A model generated the notes under the pieces. It saw only the letters and a program-made list of their open reading frames with translations, was not told the origin of the DNA and ran no database searches. The translations under genes were made by a program, and so were the position numbers. A DNA stretch of 6,857 nucleotides. It comes from QNFN01 sp964195335 (GTDB taxonomy: Bacteria > Pseudomonadota > Gammaproteobacteria > QNFN01). The stretch is taken from positions 1 through 6,857 of the forward strand of contig CAXMPC010000111.1 in NCBI GenBank assembly GCA_964195335.1, read 5' to 3'. Every line of letters begins with the position of its first letter. Within the stretch, counting starts at the first letter, position 1. Of the stretch, positions 1 through 5,781 are shown piece after piece.

Positions 1-16
1 CATGGGGTCCGTGCTG

Positions 17-799
17 TCAGGAGGCCAGGCGCGCCAGTGGATCCTGCCGGTAGAACGCCTGCAACTGGACGTAGACCGCCGGGACCAGTTCCATGACGGC
101 ATCGGGCGCGGTGAAGAAATGCTCGCTTAGGACGGCGAAAAACTCTTCAGGCGCCTCCGCCGCATACGGGTCGATCCAGGTCGCGCGGCCGCTGCCGACC
201 GCCTGGCCAAGGGCGTCATAGGCGTCCTGAAAATCGTGTTGCCAGGTACCACGATCCATGCCCGGGTGTAACGGCGGGCAGCCGTTGGTGAGGCCGTCCA
301 CCTGGTCGAGCTTGTGCGCGATCTCGTGGATTACGACGTTGCTCCCCTCGCCGTACGGCGCGGCCCCTGGCACCGCGTCGGTCCACGACAGGATCAACGG
401 ACCGCGTTCCCATGACTCGCCAATGCGGGCGTCGCGCTGTGCGTGCACGACACCGTCTTCGTCCGCCTCCTCGAGGTCGACGACAAAGGTGTCGGGATAA
501 ACGATGACGCTGCTCCAGTCGCGCAGCCAGGAGGTCCCGAGCTCCAGCACCGGCAGGCAGGCCTGGGCGGCGATGGCGAGGCGAATGGTGTCGTCGATTT
601 CCAGGCCGCGTGCGCCGCTGAAGCGCTTGCGATGAACGAACAGCGTTGCCAACTCACGCAGCCTTGCCAGCTCGTCGTCGTCGAGGCCGTCGAGCAGCGG
701 CAGTTTCGCAACAGTGTTACGCCACAGGGTGTCGTCGAGCGGGTGGTGCGCGAGGGTGCGTTCACGCTGCCAGGCGCGCAGGCGGGCGAAGGGATTCAT
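17..799 (-). CDS. mtfA: MtfA-family zinc metallopeptidase (M90)
   Basis: A 260-residue protein, close to the length of E. coli MtfA (about 265). It carries the zinc-peptidase motif HEIAH at residues 158-162, followed by KLD and DG as in MtfA. The likely third zinc ligand is Glu219, in the stretch EEFFAVLSEHFF that ends in the family's typical LSE-x-FF. In enterobacteria, MtfA is a cytosolic zinc aminopeptidase that binds the repressor Mlc and so affects glucose PTS expression. Whether Mlc exists in this organism cannot be told from the window, so only the peptidase activity is a firm inference. There is no signal peptide or membrane segment. The start at 799 is the first ATG and fits the family N-terminus, but the ribosome site before it is weak. 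It lies 50 bases after the ferritin-like gene on the same strand and is probably co-transcribed with it. Confidence 0.93.
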   Translation of the reverse strand: MNPFARLRAWQRERTLAHHPLDDTLWRNTVAKLPLLDGLDDDELARLRELATLFVHRKRFSGARGLEIDDTIRLAIAAQACLPVLELGTSWLRDWSSVIVYPDTFVVDLEEADEDGVVHAQRDARIGESWERGPLILSWTDAVPGAAPYGEGSNVVIHEIAHKLDQVDGLTNGCPPLHPGMDRGTWQHDFQDAYDALGQAVGSGRATWIDPYAAEAPEEFFAVLSEHFFTAPDAVMELVPAVYVQLQAFYRQDPLARLAS

Positions 800-827
800 T
801 CGGGTGGCTCGGGGACCTGCCGACAGG

Positions 828-849
828 CCGGTCGCCGGTGCGCGACCGG
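828..849 (-). other. GC-rich stem-loop between the ferritin-like gene and mtfA
   Basis: Perfect 8-base inverted repeat CCGGTCGC (828-835) and GCGACCGG (842-849) with a 6-base loop, abutting the stop codon of the ferritin-like gene. On the minus strand no T-run follows it, so it does not look like an intrinsic terminator. It could stabilise the upstream message or lower read-through into mtfA. No function can be assigned from sequence alone. Confidence 0.4.
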
Positions 850-1317
850 TCAGGTGCCGATAGCGCGCAGTTTCTCGAGGTGGCGCACGGTATCGCTGCG
901 CAGTCTTGCGGCGATGCGCTCGAACTCCGGTGAACTGCAGGTGACGACATCGTAGAACTTCGACTCGATGATCGAACTCTCGATCTGTCGCGCTGTGGCG
1001 ACTGCCTCGTCGAGACGGAGTTCCGTGTGGTCGGCGCGCTTCAGCGCCTTGCGCACTTCGCCGACCTCCTGCTCGATGATGTCGCTATCGAATTCGCCGA
1101 CACCCTCCAGGTGGTGGCCGGCATCGAGCATCTTGCGAATGGCGCCGAGTGCCCCGGCGTGGGTCTGTTCCTCGCGTGCCAGCTGGCGCCAGGCCGGCCC
1201 CTCCTCCGGGAAGCGGATGGCGTAACGCTTGTACAGGGCGCCGACGAGTTCTTCCCACTCGATCAGTCGATCGATGATGCGCCGCTGGGCACTGGCAATC
1301 TTTTCGCTTATAGACAT
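850..1317 (-). CDS. Ferritin-like / rubrerythrin-type four-helix protein
   Basis: A 155-residue, highly charged, all-helical protein with no signal peptide or membrane segment. Features of the ferritin-like diiron fold are visible: a first helix with Glu20/Glu22/Glu23, then E-x-x-H (Glu50 to His53) within REEQTHAG, and a third helix with Glu113 and Glu118. The matching motif of the fourth helix is degenerate: His146 is present, but position 143 is Thr rather than Glu, so the second half of the metal site may be altered or lost. The frame is open back to 1431. I chose the ATG at 1317 because GAGGGGG lies about 11 bases upstream and the residues beyond it look like translated leader. Related proteins act in iron or peroxide handling, but no specific substrate can be given. 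It is probably first in an operon with mtfA and is transcribed divergently from thiD. Confidence 0.72.
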   Translation of the reverse strand: MSISEKIASAQRRIIDRLIEWEELVGALYKRYAIRFPEEGPAWRQLAREEQTHAGALGAIRKMLDAGHHLEGVGEFDSDIIEQEVGEVRKALKRADHTELRLDEAVATARQIESSIIESKFYDVVTCSSPEFERIAARLRSDTVRHLEKLRAIGT

Positions 1318-1443
1318 AACGATGGAAGCCCCCTCTGATGGTACCCACGATAGCGCAGCCGCGGGATGGGTGCCAAGAGCCTGGATTGCAAGCCTTCGAG
1401 CCTCGACTAACCTGAAACGTACGCTCACCACTTAGGAATGGGT
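1318..1443. promoter_or_regulatory. Divergent intergenic region, ferritin-like gene / thiD
   Basis: A gap of 126 bases between divergent start codons must hold the promoters of both directions. I see no strong pair of boxes: TTGCAA at 1386-1391 with TAACCT at 1408-1413 (spacer 16) is only a weak candidate for thiD. AGGA at 1434-1437 is a good ribosome site for the ATG at 1444 (6-base spacing), but it touches the ATG at 1438 directly and therefore cannot serve it. No TPP riboswitch is evident in so short a leader. Confidence 0.45.
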
Positions 1444-2244
1444 ATGCACGGGCGCGTCCTGGTCGTCGCCGGTTCCGATTCCGGCGGCGGCGCCGGCCTC
1501 CAGGCTGACATCAAGACTGTAACCAGCCTTGGGGGCTATGCTGCGACCGCGGTCACTGCGCTGACGGCACAGAACACCCTCGGGGTGCACGGCGTGGTCA
1601 CGGTCGAACCCGACTTCGTTGTCGCGCAGATGCGTGCCGTGCTCGACGACATCGGCGCCGACTGCATCAAGATCGGCATGCTGCAAAGTGTCCCGGTAAT
1701 CGAGGCGGTCGCCGGCGTGCTCGAGACTCTGGACGGTATCCCGGTCGTGGTCGATCCAGTGATGTTTGCCAAGAGTGGCGACAGTCTCATCGAGGACGAC
1801 GCGGCCGACTGCCTGCGCGATCGGCTGCTGCCGCTGGCAAGCGTCCTGACGCCGAATCTGCCCGAGGCCGAGCGGCTTGTCGGGATGACGGTTGAGGACG
1901 CCAGCGCCATGGTGGCCGCTGGACTCTGCCTGGTCGACATGGGTGCGCGTGCGGTCGTGGTCAAGGGTGGGCACCTTCCCGGCGAGCGCCTGATCGATCT
2001 TCTGGTTACCGCCGACGACGTCGAGCGTTCCGAGACGGTGCGCATCGCGACCGACAGCCTGCATGGAGCCGGCTGCACTCTCGCCTCGGCGATCGCCACC
2101 GGACTCGCCCAGGGGCTGGAACTGCGCAGCGCCTTTCACCGGGCACGGCTCTACCTATACCAGGCGATCCGCAACGCCCCCGGTCTCGGTGGCGGTCACG
2201 GCCCGCTGGACCACGGCCACGCCATCCCGGCCTACCATCTGTGA
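1444..2244 (+). CDS. thiD: Hydroxymethylpyrimidine / phosphomethylpyrimidine kinase
   Basis: A 266-residue ribokinase-fold enzyme of thiamine synthesis. It phosphorylates 4-amino-5-hydroxymethyl-2-methylpyrimidine and then its monophosphate, giving the pyrophosphate that ThiE joins to the thiazole; it acts in the cytosol. Family signatures run in order: AGSDSGGGAGLQADIKT near the N-terminus, TALTAQNT, KIGML, DPVMFAKSGD, LTPNLPEA, VVKGGHL, and the anion-hole/catalytic segment HGAGCT (His207 to Thr212, catalytic Cys211). The last segment is usually HGTGCT, so Thr to Ala is a conservative oddity. The start at 1444 is preferred over the ATG at 1438 because only 1444 has a properly spaced ribosome site. 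The protein ends soon after the kinase domain with no fused ThiE. Its stop overlaps the start of the next gene by 4 bases, which suggests translational coupling. Confidence 0.95.
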   Translation: MHGRVLVVAGSDSGGGAGLQADIKTVTSLGGYAATAVTALTAQNTLGVHGVVTVEPDFVVAQMRAVLDDIGADCIKIGMLQSVPVIEAVAGVLETLDGIPVVVDPVMFAKSGDSLIEDDAADCLRDRLLPLASVLTPNLPEAERLVGMTVEDASAMVAAGLCLVDMGARAVVVKGGHLPGERLIDLLVTADDVERSETVRIATDSLHGAGCTLASAIATGLAQGLELRSAFHRARLYLYQAIRNAPGLGGGHGPLDHGHAIPAYHL

Positions 2245-2552
2245 GCCTGCCGCCCGAGGTGGGTCAGGGACCACTGCACCCGAAACCACCACCTCCGCCT
2301 GAGCCGGTATCGTCGCAACGCTGGCGCATCCGCGCCGTCGCCTCGCTGCTGTTCGCCATGTTGGCGCTAGCCGTCGGTGGATTCGGCTTTGTGCAACTGC
2401 TCTCGGGCGGCGCGGTCACCATCCTGCCCAACCGGCCGGAGGTGGTCGGGAGTGATGCGGCCGAGGCCGTGGTGATCTATCTCGGACTGGGTTTCGGCCT
2501 GCTCATCTGGGGTGTCTATGCCTGGCGACGCATCCGACACGCTCCATCCTGA
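2241..2552 (+). CDS. Small two-helix membrane protein of unknown function
   Basis: A 103-residue protein starting with GTG that overlaps the thiD stop (GTGA). It shows a proline-rich N-terminal tail (residues 14-20 include five prolines in a row), a first hydrophobic helix at about 31-55, a short loop, and a second helix at about 75-95 ending in Trp-Arg-Arg. The positive residues before helix 1 and after helix 2 suggest both ends lie in the cytoplasm with a short periplasmic loop. I do not recognise a named family. The 4-base overlap supports translation coupled to thiD, as no good ribosome site stands before the GTG. A link to thiamine metabolism is not implied. It ends 4 bases before the stop of the convergent amidohydrolase gene. 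Confidence 0.72.
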   Translation: MSLPPEVGQGPLHPKPPPPPEPVSSQRWRIRAVASLLFAMLALAVGGFGFVQLLSGGAVTILPNRPEVVGSDAAEAVVIYLGLGFGLLIWGVYAWRRIRHAPS

Positions 2553-2556
2553 TCAG

Positions 2557-3372
2557 TCAGCGCGCCAGCAGCGCCTCGAAATTACCACGTGCCAGTTTGG
2601 TGGCGACCTCGGCGGGGAGGGCCGCCATGATCGCCCGCGCCTGGCCGGTGATCGCCGGCAGTTGTGGCCAGCGCGTCGGTGTCCAGGTGTCGCTTGCGAA
2701 CAGGAAACGGTCACCATGGCGCAGCAGCAGGTCGCGCCAGGCCGGGTCGAGCGCCGATCCGCGCAGGATGTCGCCGTAGCGGTGCGAGAGATCGGCCATC
2801 AGGCCCGGGTGGTGCGACAGGACGGCGTCGATCGTGGCGACCGGTTCGCCGAGACCGGCATGGGCCCAGAGGATTCGGACCCCTGGTGCGGCCGCGATCA
2901 GTGCCTCAACCCCGGCGCCGTCGGTATGGGCGTGCAGGAACAGACCGCGTCGGCGGGCGAGGTCGATCAGCCGCGCCATCTCAGGCGAACCGACGTCGTC
3001 GGCATCGAGGTGAAACTCGCCCAGGCCACGGTAGGCGCCACTCGCGGCGAGGCGTTCCTCGACGTAGGCGAGCACCGCCGGATCGCGATGCCAGCCGCTC
3101 ATGTCACCGCGATCGCGGTACGGGCGCAGGACCGGGACGATCCGTTCGGGGTCGAGGCGGTGAAGTTCCAGTGTGCCGTCGTCAGGGGTACTAGACACCA
3201 GGGCCCGGCCGATGCCCGCCTCCCGGAGCAGGGCCAGCGCCTGTTCCGGTGGCACCGTGTCGTGCGCGTTGGCGCTGTAATGGATATGGCCGTCGTAGAG
3301 GATTTCGGCCGCAGTAACAGGCTGCGAGACGATCAGGAGCGGCAGCAGAAGGGCGCGTAGAAGGTGGCTCAT
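2557..3372 (-). CDS. Secreted metal-dependent amidohydrolase (amidohydrolase_2-type TIM barrel)
   Basis: A 271-residue protein. It opens with a cleavable signal peptide: an Arg at residue 6, a hydrophobic core LLLPLLIV, and a likely cut near VTAA at 19-22. The mature protein is therefore predicted to be periplasmic. The metal-site pattern of the amidohydrolase superfamily is complete: D-G-H-I-H at 27-31 (His29, His31), Glu119 in LGEF, His147 and His149 in HAHTD, His171 in WAHAGL and Asp228 in ASDTW, with GNFEALL near the C-terminus as is common in this group. The substrate is unknown; hydrolysis or decarboxylation are both possible. The frame extends to 3447, but the ATG at 3372 is chosen because GGAG lies about 7 bases before it and the signal peptide begins there. 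It is convergent with the small membrane-protein gene and divergent from pckA. Confidence 0.85.
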   Translation of the reverse strand: MSHLLRALLLPLLIVSQPVTAAEILYDGHIHYSANAHDTVPPEQALALLREAGIGRALVSSTPDDGTLELHRLDPERIVPVLRPYRDRGDMSGWHRDPAVLAYVEERLAASGAYRGLGEFHLDADDVGSPEMARLIDLARRRGLFLHAHTDGAGVEALIAAAPGVRILWAHAGLGEPVATIDAVLSHHPGLMADLSHRYGDILRGSALDPAWRDLLLRHGDRFLFASDTWTPTRWPQLPAITGQARAIMAALPAEVATKLARGNFEALLAR

Positions 3373-3432
3373 GGAAGACTCCAGGCCGGGTTGATCCCGG
3401 GCCGCCAGGCAGGCCAGGGCGGGCAGCCAATG

Positions 3433-3455
3433 ACCCATCAACGACATGGGTTTTT
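3433..3455 (+). terminator. Terminator-like hairpin in the pckA leader region
   Basis: A 6-base stem, ACCCAT (3433-3438) with ATGGGT (3446-3451), has a 7-base loop and is followed by TTTT (3452-3455). It resembles a weak intrinsic terminator on the plus strand, placed about 80 bases before the pckA start. If the promoter lies upstream it could attenuate pckA; otherwise it may stop antisense transcription. The stem is short, so this is a tentative call. Confidence 0.3.
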
Positions 3456-3495
3456 CCCGCCGCCCGATTCTGACAAAATACGCCCCCTTCGGTTT

Positions 3496-3519
3496 CCCGT
3501 CATCTACCCGTCATCTACC
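3496..3519 (+). repeat. Tandem 11-base repeat before pckA
   Basis: The unit CCCGTCATCTA occurs twice head to tail (3496-3506 and 3507-3517), followed by CC of a partial third copy. It sits immediately upstream of the pckA ribosome site, GAGGAA at 3521-3526, which is 7 bases from the ATG. It is a direct duplication in the 5' leader. It could be a chance slippage product or a paired protein-binding site. Confidence 0.6.
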
Positions 3520-3533
3520 TGAGGAATCACCTC

Positions 3534-5117
3534 ATGCAGTCGTTTAGCCTCGAGTCCTATGGCATCACCGTCGACCGCGTCCTGCGCAACACCTCGCCCG
3601 CCCTGCTCTACGAGGAGGCACTGCGCAATGAGCCCGGTACCGCCGTCTCGTCGACCGGCGCGCTGATCGCCCTGTCCGGCGCCAAGACCGGCCGCAGTCC
3701 CAAGGACAAGCGGGTGGTGGGCCATGAGCAGGTCCTGGACGATGTCTGGTGGGGTGACGTCAACGTCAACATGGAAGACCGGGTGTTCGACATCGCCCGG
3801 CGCAGCGCCGTCGACTACCTCAGTACCCGCGACCAACTCTACGTCGTCGACGGTTTTGCCGGCTGGGACGAGAAGCACCGGGTCAAGGTGCGCATCATCT
3901 GCGAGCGGGCCTACCACGCACTGTTCATGCACAACATGCTGATCCGGCCAACCGCCGAACAGCTGGCCGATTTCGGTACCCCCGACTACGTCATCTACAA
4001 CGCCGGTCGCTTCCCGGCCAACCCGATGCTCGACGGCGTCGACTCGCCGACCAGCGTCAGCCTCTGCCTGGCGCGTGGCGAATTCGTCATCCTCGGCACC
4101 GAGTATGCCGGCGAGATGAAGAAGGGTGTGTTCACCATCATGAACTACCTGATGCCGAAGAACGGCGTGCTGTCGATGCACTGCTCGGCCAACGAGGGCG
4201 CCGACGGCGACGTCAGCATTTTCTTCGGCCTCTCCGGCACCGGCAAGACGACGCTGTCGGCCGACCCGAACCGCAAGCTGATCGGCGACGACGAGCACTG
4301 CTGGACCGACGACGGCGTGTTCAACATTGAGGGCGGTTGCTACGCCAAGGTCATCGACCTCTCTGCAGAAGCCGAACCTGACATCTACAACGCTATCCGT
4401 TTCGGCTCCGTGCTCGAAAACGTCGTCTACGATGCCGGCAGCCACGACGTCGACTACACCAACAGCTCGATCACCGAGAACACCCGTTGCTCCTACCCGG
4501 TCGAGTACATCGACAACGCCAAGATCCCAGGCACCGGCGGCGTCCCGGACAACGTCGTGTTCCTGACCTGCGACGCCTTCAGCGTGTTGCCGCCGGTCAG
4601 CCGACTCGACCCGGCGCAGGCGATGTACCACTTCATCAGCGGCTACACCGCCAAGGTGGCCGGTACCGAGATGGGCATCACCGAGCCGCAGGCGACCTTC
4701 TCGTCATGCTTCGGCGCGCCTTTCCTGGTCTGGCACCCGACCAAGTACGCCGAGCTGCTGGCCGAGCGCATCCGCAAGACCGGCACCAACGTCTGGCTGG
4801 TCAACACCGGCTGGACCGGTGGAGCCTACGGTGTCGGCAAGCGCATGAGCATCGCCCACACCCGAGCCATCATCGATGCCATCCACGACGGCAGCCTGAT
4901 CGACGTGGAGACCGTCGCCGACCCGGTATTCGGTGTCGGAGTGCCAGCCTCCTGCCCGGGCGTGCCCGACGAGGTGCTGGTGCCGAAGAACGCATGGGCC
5001 GACAAGGCCGCCTACGACGCGCAGGCGAAACACCTCGCCGGCCTGTTCCATGCCAACTTCGAGAAATACGCCGACCAGGCCAACGAGGAGGTCAAGGCCG
5101 CCGCGCCGAAGATCTGA
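3534..5117 (+). CDS. pckA: Phosphoenolpyruvate carboxykinase (ATP)
   Basis: A 527-residue cytosolic enzyme that converts oxaloacetate and ATP to PEP, CO2 and ADP, the first committed step of gluconeogenesis from C4 acids. Key residues of the ATP-type family are present with a constant offset from E. coli PckA: Arg54 in GRSP for substrate binding; the metal ligands Lys197 (EMKKG), His216 and Asp253 (GDDEH); the P-loop GLSGTGKTT at 232-240; and Arg318 in ENTRCSYP. The C-terminal part holds LPPVSRL, GITEP and NTGWTGG with the usual GKR-x-SI. Length is close to the E. coli enzyme (540). The ATG at 3534 has GAGGAA 7 bases before it. It is monocistronic, with its own terminator, and divergent from the amidohydrolase. 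The integrase remnant begins right behind it, but the pckA reading frame appears intact. Confidence 0.98.
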   Translation: MQSFSLESYGITVDRVLRNTSPALLYEEALRNEPGTAVSSTGALIALSGAKTGRSPKDKRVVGHEQVLDDVWWGDVNVNMEDRVFDIARRSAVDYLSTRDQLYVVDGFAGWDEKHRVKVRIICERAYHALFMHNMLIRPTAEQLADFGTPDYVIYNAGRFPANPMLDGVDSPTSVSLCLARGEFVILGTEYAGEMKKGVFTIMNYLMPKNGVLSMHCSANEGADGDVSIFFGLSGTGKTTLSADPNRKLIGDDEHCWTDDGVFNIEGGCYAKVIDLSAEAEPDIYNAIRFGSVLENVVYDAGSHDVDYTNSSITENTRCSYPVEYIDNAKIPGTGGVPDNVVFLTCDAFSVLPPVSRLDPAQAMYHFISGYTAKVAGTEMGITEPQATFSSCFGAPFLVWHPTKYAELLAERIRKTGTNVWLVNTGWTGGAYGVGKRMSIAHTRAIIDAIHDGSLIDVETVADPVFGVGVPASCPGVPDEVLVPKNAWADKAAYDAQAKHLAGLFHANFEKYADQANEEVKAAAPKI

Positions 5118-5140
5118 CGACCGGACTTCGAGGCCACCGG

Positions 5141-5178
5141 AGCCCTCCTTCCCGCTTGGGAGGTGGGCTTTTTCGTTT
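5141..5178 (+). terminator. Intrinsic terminator of pckA
   Basis: An imperfect stem of 12-13 bases has a left arm at 5141-5153 (AGCCCTCCTTCCC), a GCTT loop and a right arm at 5158-5169 (GGGAGGTGGGCT), with one mismatch and one bulged T. It is followed by TTTTTCGTTT. It starts 23 bases after the pckA stop and ends just before the stop of the convergent integrase remnant, which marks the chromosome/integron border. Confidence 0.85.
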
Positions 5179-5183
5179 GCGTC

Positions 5184-5464
5184 TCAGCCGAGGGCGTCGA
5201 CCGGGATGCGTACGCCGCGACAGCCCCGGTTGAGCACGTGGGTGTAGATCATCGTCGTCGAGACATCGGCATGACCCAATAGCTCCTGAACCGTCCGGGT
5301 GTCGTAGCCGTCCTCAAGAAGATGGGTCGCGAAACTGTGCCGGGGGGTGTGACAGCCGACCCAGTTCTGCAGGTAAGCCTTCTCGGTCTGGTAACTGTAA
5401 TGACGGACGCGGATGGCATCGTGTACGCGATCAGAACCCGGCGTCCATCCGGCGGCCTTTCCAT
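5184..5464 (-). pseudogene. intI: Integron integrase remnant (frameshift and large internal deletion)
   Basis: Two parts of an IntI-type tyrosine recombinase are fused. The N-terminal part reads D-R-V-H-D-A-I-R-V-R-H-Y-S-Y-Q-T-E-K-A-Y. It joins near 5352-5360 directly to the C-terminal catalytic part: H-T-P-R (5340-5351), LLGH, and the nucleophile Tyr (codon 5244-5246) in MIYTHVLNRG, then the GVR-x-P-x-DAL tail typical of IntI. About 225 residues, including the box I Arg and the IntI-specific insert, are missing compared with a normal length near 320, so recombinase activity is not expected. The natural start is the ATG at 5464, preceded by AAGGAG, reading MERPPDGRRVL. This frame is one base off the rest, and restoring one G at about 5431-5434 (CTGAT to CTGGAT) would give an IntI-like VLDRV. 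The shifted frame alone is open from an ATG at 5552, but those extra residues are not IntI-like. Confidence 0.88.
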
Positions 5465-5513
5465 GCTGTTCTCCTTCCTTGGAGGTGACGATCGCATCCG
5501 CAAAAAAGGATGA

Positions 5514-5542
5514 TTGAAAGGAAAGGATAGCGCGGCTAGCAT
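5514..5542 (+). promoter_or_regulatory. Weak candidate cassette promoter
   Basis: TTGAAA (5514-5519) and TAGCAT (5537-5542) are separated by 17 bases and point toward the cassettes, in the place where integron Pc promoters often lie. The -10 box matches consensus at only 4 of 6 positions, so this is a weak prediction. Confidence 0.25.
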
Positions 5543-5575
5543 GATGTACCACTGGGTGAAGATGTCAAAGCCTAG

Positions 5576-5605
5576 TTGGTAGAACAAATCCGACAACAGT
5601 GTAAT
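5576..5605 (+). promoter_or_regulatory. Candidate cassette promoter (Pc-like)
   Basis: TTGGTA (5576-5581) and TGTAAT (5600-5605) with an 18-base spacer match the sigma-70 consensus at 4 of 6 and 5 of 6 positions and point toward the methyltransferase cassette. The -10 box lies inside the left arm of the palindrome at 5600-5617, so a protein bound there would block it. Predicted from sequence only. Confidence 0.4.
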
Positions 5606-5617
5606 CGTAGGATTACA
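5600..5617. repeat. 18-base palindrome, operator-like
   Basis: Perfect 7-base arms TGTAATC (5600-5606) and GATTACA (5611-5617) flank a GTAG spacer. The even symmetry and length fit a site for a dimeric repressor. It covers the -10 box and probable start point of the candidate cassette promoter. It has no T-run and is short for a terminator. Its ligand or binding protein is unknown. Confidence 0.55.
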
Positions 5618-5781
5618 GACCACCGCCGTGTATTACCCTATGATGAGTAGGTAAATTTCGGTGGCAGGTCAGTGACTTGAAAGAGCTCGTTCAATATACC
5701 GGCGGCCAAGCGGAACAAAACCGGCGTGAGCCGTATATTTAATTTTAAGCCAATATACATCTGAAAACATCAGGAAAACCA

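Larger units (their letters stand above)
5465..5781. other. Integron leader: expected attI and cassette-promoter region
   Basis: These 317 bases hold no convincing gene. They should contain attI and the cassette promoter Pc. Only three GTT trinucleotides occur on the cassette strand: GTTCTCC (5469), GTTGGTA (5575) and GTTCAAT (5689). None matches GTTRRRY; the last differs at one base. Also present are two candidate promoters, an 18-base palindrome, and an 8-base direct repeat CAATATAC at 5692-5699 and 5751-5758. TATACCGGC (5695-5703) and GCCGTATA (5730-5737) form a near-inverted pair with one bulged base. No LexA-type CTG-N10-CAG operator was seen before intI. Composition turns AT-rich from about 5640. 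Confidence 0.55.

Noticed and set aside
1..3. CAT at the left edge as a minus-strand start codon of a neighbouring gene
   Set aside because: Three bases carry no coding evidence and no clear ribosome site is seen, so it cannot be called.
1438..1443. thiD start at the first ATG (1438)
   Set aside because: The only ribosome site, AGGA at 1434-1437, touches this ATG but is ideally spaced for the ATG at 1444. Homologues also begin close to the second Met.
1432..2139. Minus-strand open frame opposite thiD
   Set aside because: thiD motifs on the plus strand are unmistakable; the reverse frame shows no family features.
2512..3360. Plus-strand open frame (282 codons) opposite the amidohydrolase
   Set aside because: The minus-strand frame has a signal peptide, a complete metal site and a ribosome site. 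The plus frame overlaps it entirely and looks like a compositional shadow.
3504..4631. Long minus-strand open frame (375 codons) opposite pckA
   Set aside because: It is antisense to a pckA with all catalytic residues. Its Val/Asp/Gly-rich composition is the usual mirror of a GC-rich gene, and no domain is recognisable.
5465..5552. Integrase start at the ATG at 5552
   Set aside because: Residues before the IntI-like part resemble no integrase N-terminus, and the ATG at 5464 has a far better ribosome site. The open extension is probably chance.
5249..5623. Minus-strand frame of 124 codons over the integrase remnant
   Set aside because: Only its stretch from the ATG at 5464 to about 5434 matters, as the original intI start. 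The rest is out of frame with the recombinase motifs.
5465..5640. LexA/SOS operator before intI
   Set aside because: SOS control is common for IntI, but no CTG-N10-CAG pattern was found. The palindrome at 5600-5617 has a different sequence.
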